From Bacillota bacterium (GTDB lineage: Bacteria > Bacillota > Clostridia > Acetivibrionales > DSM-1351), in assembly GCA_023412635.1 (NCBI GenBank), contig JAEYNI010000056.1, forward strand, positions 1 to 9,702: a stretch of DNA of 9,702 nt, written 5' to 3'. This document shows, one piece after another, positions 6,614 through 9,702 of this stretch. The number at the start of each line of letters is the position of its first letter. The first letter of the stretch is position 1. A program made the position numbers and the translations under genes. The notes beneath the pieces were generated by a model that did not search any database, was not told the origin of the DNA, and saw only the letters and a list, made by a program, of their open reading frames with translations.

Positions 6614-7768
6614 ATGAGTAAATTAGAACTTATTGCAACCTCAGCCTTCGGAATTGAAGCTGTTACAGCCAGAGAACTCAAAAAACTTGGTTATTTTGAG
6701 CAAAAGGTTGAAAACGGAAGAGTTACCTTTACCGGAGATGAAGCAGCCATATGCAGAACTAACCTCTGGCTTAGGACAGCCGACAGAGTTCTCCTGAAGA
6801 TGGGTGAATTCAAAGCACTGAGCTTTGAAGAATTATTCGAGCAGACTAAAGCTTTACCTTGGGATGAAATAATTCCAGCCGATGCAGAATTTCCTGTAGA
6901 AGGAAAATCAATCGATTCAAAGCTTTTTAGTGTCCCTGATTGTCAAGCTATCGTAAAGAAGGCTGTTGTGGAAAAGCTGAAACAACGTTATAAATGCGAA
7001 TGGTTTGAGGAAACCGGGCCAAGGTTCAGGATCGAAGTGGCATTACTTAAAGATATTGTTACATTAACTATAGATACCAGTGGTGCAGGTCTTCATAAAA
7101 GGGGATACAGAAAACTTGTCGGAGGTGCTCCGATAAAAGAAACTATGGCATGTGCCATGATTCTGATAAGTCATTGGAACAAGGAAAGGGTTTTATTAGA
7201 CCCATTTTGCGGAAGTGGGACAATTCCCATTGAGGCAGCATTAATAGGCAGGAATATTGCCCCGGGTCTTGGCAGGGAATTTGACTCTGAAAAGTGGGGC
7301 ATCATTGCCTCGGATTTATGGGACCAGGCAAGGGATGAAGCGTATGATTCGATGGTAGAAGACAGGGAACTTAGAATTCATGGCTCGGACATTGATGAGG
7401 AAGCTATGAGCCTTGCACGGTATCATGCTAAAAAAGCCGGGGTTGAGGATGCTATTCACCTGCAGAGAATGCCCGTATCGGATATAAGCTCAAGATATAA
7501 ATATGGTGTTATTATTTGTAATCCGCCCTATGGTGAGCGGCTGGGGGAAAAGGAATATGTAGATAAACTTTACAGAGAGATGGGGCCTGTATTTAAAAAA
7601 CTTGACTCATGGTCCTATTATGTAATAACCTCAAATCTTGAATTTGAGAAACTTTTTGGGAGAAGGGCTGACAAAAAAAGAAAACTGTATAATGGAAAAT
7701 TACTGTGCAACTATTACCAGTTTTTCGGTCCTCCACCTCCCAAATTTATAGATAAAAGTAACGATTAA
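6614..7768 (+). CDS. THUMP-domain RNA methyltransferase (YpsC/RlmL-like, COG0116)
   Basis: A 384-residue cytoplasmic SAM-dependent methyltransferase of the family of B. subtilis YpsC and the N-terminal half of E. coli RlmL, which makes m2G in 23S rRNA. An N-terminal ferredoxin-like segment and THUMP RNA-binding domain cover about 1-160 (ELIATSAFGIEAVTARELK at the start, SGAGLHKRGYR closing it near 156-165). The Rossmann domain has SAM motif I DPFCGSGTIPIEAA (196-209), an acidic motif II in HGSDIDEEA (256-264), and the catalytic NPPYGERLG (303-311) typical of N2-guanine or N6-adenine methylation. Length is normal for a stand-alone member, without the C-terminal m7G domain of RlmL. The ATG has a modest GAAAGG upstream. 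It has its own promoter, and no clear terminator separates it from aroA. The target base is inferred only by family. Confidence 0.93.
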   Translation: MSKLELIATSAFGIEAVTARELKKLGYFEQKVENGRVTFTGDEAAICRTNLWLRTADRVLLKMGEFKALSFEELFEQTKALPWDEIIPADAEFPVEGKSIDSKLFSVPDCQAIVKKAVVEKLKQRYKCEWFEETGPRFRIEVALLKDIVTLTIDTSGAGLHKRGYRKLVGGAPIKETMACAMILISHWNKERVLLDPFCGSGTIPIEAALIGRNIAPGLGREFDSEKWGIIASDLWDQARDEAYDSMVEDRELRIHGSDIDEEAMSLARYHAKKAGVEDAIHLQRMPVSDISSRYKYGVIICNPPYGERLGEKEYVDKLYREMGPVFKKLDSWSYYVITSNLEFEKLFGRRADKKRKLYNGKLLCNYYQFFGPPPPKFIDKSND

Positions 7769-7790
7769 CTGGATAAAATAGGCAAAAAAA

Positions 7791-7819
7791 TTGACGAAAG
7801 TCTGAGGTTATAATAACAT
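7791..7819 (+). promoter_or_regulatory. Candidate promoter for aroA-aroC
   Basis: TTGACG (7791-7796; 5/6 match) is 17 bases from TAACAT (7814-7819; 4/6 match). It would start transcripts near 7826, with a leader of about 104 nt. A better TATAAT at 7809-7814 is only 12 bases away from the -35, so it cannot pair with it. Confidence 0.4.
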
Positions 7820-7842
7820 AGTAATGTAGATATGCAGCACGG

Positions 7843-7855
7843 TTACAAATTGTAA
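7843..7855. repeat. Palindrome in the aroA leader, possible operator
   Basis: TTACAA-A-TTGTAA is a perfect 6-bp inverted repeat around one base, just downstream of the candidate aroA promoter. GTAATGTA, which overlaps its right arm (7852-7859), also occurs at 7821-7828. Its size and symmetry fit a small dimeric repressor site; no regulator is identified, and no T-box or other riboswitch is recognised here. Confidence 0.3.
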
Positions 7856-7929
7856 TGTATGTATTAAAAACATGTATGAGCATAATTTCGAAATGAAAGT
7901 GAAAATTGGTAATATGGTAGGTGAGAATT

Positions 7930-9204
7930 ATGATTTTAAGGGTAAAACCTTCTGAGGTTTCCGGAGAAGTAAATATTCCCGGGTCAAAATCTCATACAAT
8001 AAGGTCAATGTTTTTTGCAGGACTAGCGGAAGGGCGGAGCACCATAGGAAATCCGCTGATTTCTAGTGACTCAATTTCTGCAGTAAATTTATGTAAGGCA
8101 TTTGGCGCTTCGTATGAACTGAATGAAAACTGTTATTTTGTCAACGGAGTCGGAGGAAACCCTCAGGTTCCGGAAAATGTTATAGATGTTGGTAATTCGG
8201 GAACCAGCTTAAGACTGGGTTTGATGACTGCGGCCCTGGTACCCGGTTACTCAGTATTAACAGGTGATTATCAAATAAGAAGAAGACAAATAGGCCCCCT
8301 TGTAAGTGCAATAAATAACCTTGGGGGCGAGGCCTACACCACACGAGGAAATGGATCTGCCCCTGTAGTTGTAAGGGGACGGGCAAAAGGTGGATTTACA
8401 ACAATAGACGCAGTTACATCGCAATACTTATCATCAATTCTACTTAACGCTCCTCTTCTGGAAAACGATACGCATATTGAAGTTACAAGACTTAATGAAG
8501 TACCATATGTAGAAATTACTCTATGGTGGCTGGACAAACTTGGAATAAAATACAAACATAATAATATGAAAGAATTTTTTATACCCGGACAACAGAAGTA
8601 CTCACAATTTGAATGTACAATTCCAGGAGATTTTTCCTCTGCTACATTCTTTATGGTATTGGCTGCTATAACCGGGCAGGAGTTCAAACTGACAAATCTT
8701 GATATGAGCGATCCCCAGGGTGACAAACTGGTGCTTTCCATCTTAGAGGATATGGGAGCAAAGGTATCCTATGAGATTGATGGAGTTAACGTTAAGGGTC
8801 AGGCTTTAAAAGGTCGTATTATAGATATGAATTCCATCCCTGATGCTCTACCAGCAATGGCTGTAGCTGGATGCTTTGCTCAAGGTGAAACCAGGTTGGT
8901 TAATGTACCACAGGCGAGGCTGAAGGAAACCGATAGAATTAATGTTATGTGCACTGAATTGACAAAAATGGGCGCAGATATTGAGGAATTGCCTGATGGC
9001 CTGATAATACGGGAAAGCAGTCTTAGAGGCTGCAGAGTAAGTGGACATGATGATCATAGAGTGGTTATGTCATTGGCTGTTGCCGGGTTAAGGGCTCAAG
9101 GGGAAACAATTATTGATACAGCTGAGGCAATGAATGTTACTTTCCCGGATTTTGTGGACAACATCAGAAAATGCGGCGGTGATATTGAATTTGACGAGGA
9201 ATGA
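7930..9204 (+). CDS. aroA: EPSP synthase (3-phosphoshikimate 1-carboxyvinyltransferase)
   Basis: Sixth step of the shikimate pathway: joins PEP to shikimate 3-phosphate. The 424-residue length is normal. I chose ATG 7930 because TAGGTGAG lies just upstream; an in-frame GTG at 7921 overlaps that site. Recognisable in order are IPGSKSHTIRS (Lys, Ser and Arg of the active site), GNSGTSLRLG (PEP loop), RRRQIGPL (Arg equivalent to E. coli Arg124), TSQYLSSILLNAPL, VPYVEITL, IPDALPAMA (general-base Asp313 equivalent), ARLKETDRI (Lys340, Glu341, Arg344 equivalents) and DDHRVVMS (Arg386 equivalent). By-eye alignment to E. coli AroA shows differences: Ser169 to Thr, Ser197 to Glu, Asn336 to Gln, Lys411 to Thr. 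These touch the shikimate-3-phosphate and PEP sites, although sequences outside the E. coli class vary there. aroC follows after 44 bases, so the two form an operon. Confidence 0.95.
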   Translation: MILRVKPSEVSGEVNIPGSKSHTIRSMFFAGLAEGRSTIGNPLISSDSISAVNLCKAFGASYELNENCYFVNGVGGNPQVPENVIDVGNSGTSLRLGLMTAALVPGYSVLTGDYQIRRRQIGPLVSAINNLGGEAYTTRGNGSAPVVVRGRAKGGFTTIDAVTSQYLSSILLNAPLLENDTHIEVTRLNEVPYVEITLWWLDKLGIKYKHNNMKEFFIPGQQKYSQFECTIPGDFSSATFFMVLAAITGQEFKLTNLDMSDPQGDKLVLSILEDMGAKVSYEIDGVNVKGQALKGRIIDMNSIPDALPAMAVAGCFAQGETRLVNVPQARLKETDRINVMCTELTKMGADIEELPDGLIIRESSLRGCRVSGHDDHRVVMSLAVAGLRAQGETIIDTAEAMNVTFPDFVDNIRKCGGDIEFDEE

Positions 9205-9248
9205 CTAAACTTTATTATTAAGTATTCTATGTATATATTGGAGGCAGC

Positions 9249-9702
9249 ATGGTTGGAAATTCATTTGGACGAATATTTCGTATTACAACGAGCGGAGAAT
9301 CCTATTCTGGCGCTTTTAGAAAAAGTGACAATGTTCCGCCTGAACTATGGGGTGGATTGGTAGTAATAGTTGATGGTGTTCCTGCTGGAATTAAAATAAC
9401 TTCTCAGATTATTCAGGAGGAACTTGATAAGAGAAGACCGGGACAGTCTAAGCTGCATACGCCCAGATCGGAAGCAGACAAGGTATATATTTTTTCTGGA
9501 GTAATGCAGGATGACACTACAACCGGCGCCCCTGTGGCAATGCTTATTCCAAGCAGTGATATCGGGGACAGACACATTGAGCAGCATAGAGGCAACAAGG
9601 ACTTGCTGAGACCTGGACAGGCAGCATATACATATTTTAAAAAGTATGGTGAACATGCTGATTACCTGGGCGCCGGCAGAGCTTCGGCCCGCGAAACAGC
9701 AG
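9249..9702 (+). CDS. aroC: Divergent chorismate synthase, N-terminal fragment
   Basis: Final step of the shikimate pathway: FMN-dependent anti-1,4-elimination of phosphate from EPSP to give chorismate. The gene starts at ATG 9249 with GGAGG four bases upstream and continues past the right edge; 151 codons are visible. Family features are the N-terminal GNSFGRIFRITTSGES, IVDGVPAGI, ELDKRRPGQS, TPRSEADKV, SGVMQDDTTTGAPVAMLI, RPGQAAYTYFKKYG and GAGRASARET. The fragment is unusual. The first signature normally reads GESHG but here is GESYSG (Tyr19). RPGHAD is RPGQAA (Gln124, Ala126). About 14 extra residues (roughly 22-35) lie between GES and VDG. GGGRSSARET is GAGRASARET. Both invariant histidines assigned to catalysis in this family are thus absent at their expected places. 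The reading frame is clean and the gene is coupled to aroA, so it looks functional rather than decaying. Confidence 0.92.
   Translation, partial: MVGNSFGRIFRITTSGESYSGAFRKSDNVPPELWGGLVVIVDGVPAGIKITSQIIQEELDKRRPGQSKLHTPRSEADKVYIFSGVMQDDTTTGAPVAMLIPSSDIGDRHIEQHRGNKDLLRPGQAAYTYFKKYGEHADYLGAGRASARETA

Noticed and set aside
8334..8741. Reverse open frame antisense to aroA
   Set aside because: The opposite strand encodes a clear EPSP synthase across the same bases; the antisense translation has no recognisable features.

Overview
The window is an AT-rich stretch of ordinary low-GC Gram-positive chromosome. Strong purine-rich ribosome binding sites (GGAGG-type), sigma-A style promoters, a U-tract terminator, a glutamate dehydrogenase whose residues line up number for number with the Clostridium symbiosum enzyme, and a YitT membrane protein all point to Clostridia. 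A Ruminiclostridium-like cellulolytic clostridium is my best guess, but that is inference. I see no mobile element, CRISPR array, tRNA or rRNA.

Layout from left to right. (1) The 5' end of speB (agmatinase family) runs leftward off the window. (2) A divergent intergenic region carries candidate promoters on both strands and a tandem repeat. (3) A rightward run follows: an uncharacterised small TIM-barrel protein, a HAD phosphatase, a COG1092/RlmI-like methyltransferase and an RluA-family pseudouridine synthase. The last two overlap by TTGA and are probably translationally coupled. (4) A separate rightward pair, with its own extended -10 promoter, consists of a small unrecognised exported or membrane-anchored protein and a YitT-family membrane protein. 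(5) A convergent hairpin terminator ends the leftward gdhA (hexameric, NADP-type glutamate dehydrogenase), which has a near-consensus promoter and a leader of about 140 nt. (6) A 565-base intergenic region contains this promoter and the rightward promoter of a THUMP-domain RNA methyltransferase (YpsC/RlmL-like). (7) aroA (EPSP synthase) and the 5' part of aroC (chorismate synthase) occupy the right end, in an apparent operon that continues past the window.

The genes fall into three themes: nitrogen metabolism (speB, gdhA), RNA modification (three enzymes: two methyltransferases and one pseudouridine synthase), and the last two steps of the shikimate pathway (aroA, aroC).

The point most worth a second look is the aroA-aroC pair. 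The AroC fragment lacks both histidines regarded as catalytic in chorismate synthases (GESH reads GESY, RPGH reads RPGQ) and has about 14 extra residues after the first signature. AroA has non-standard residues at several positions aligned with the shikimate-3-phosphate and PEP pocket of the E. coli enzyme. This is either a divergent lineage using alternative residues or a pair with altered chemistry. The rest of the window looks conventional.
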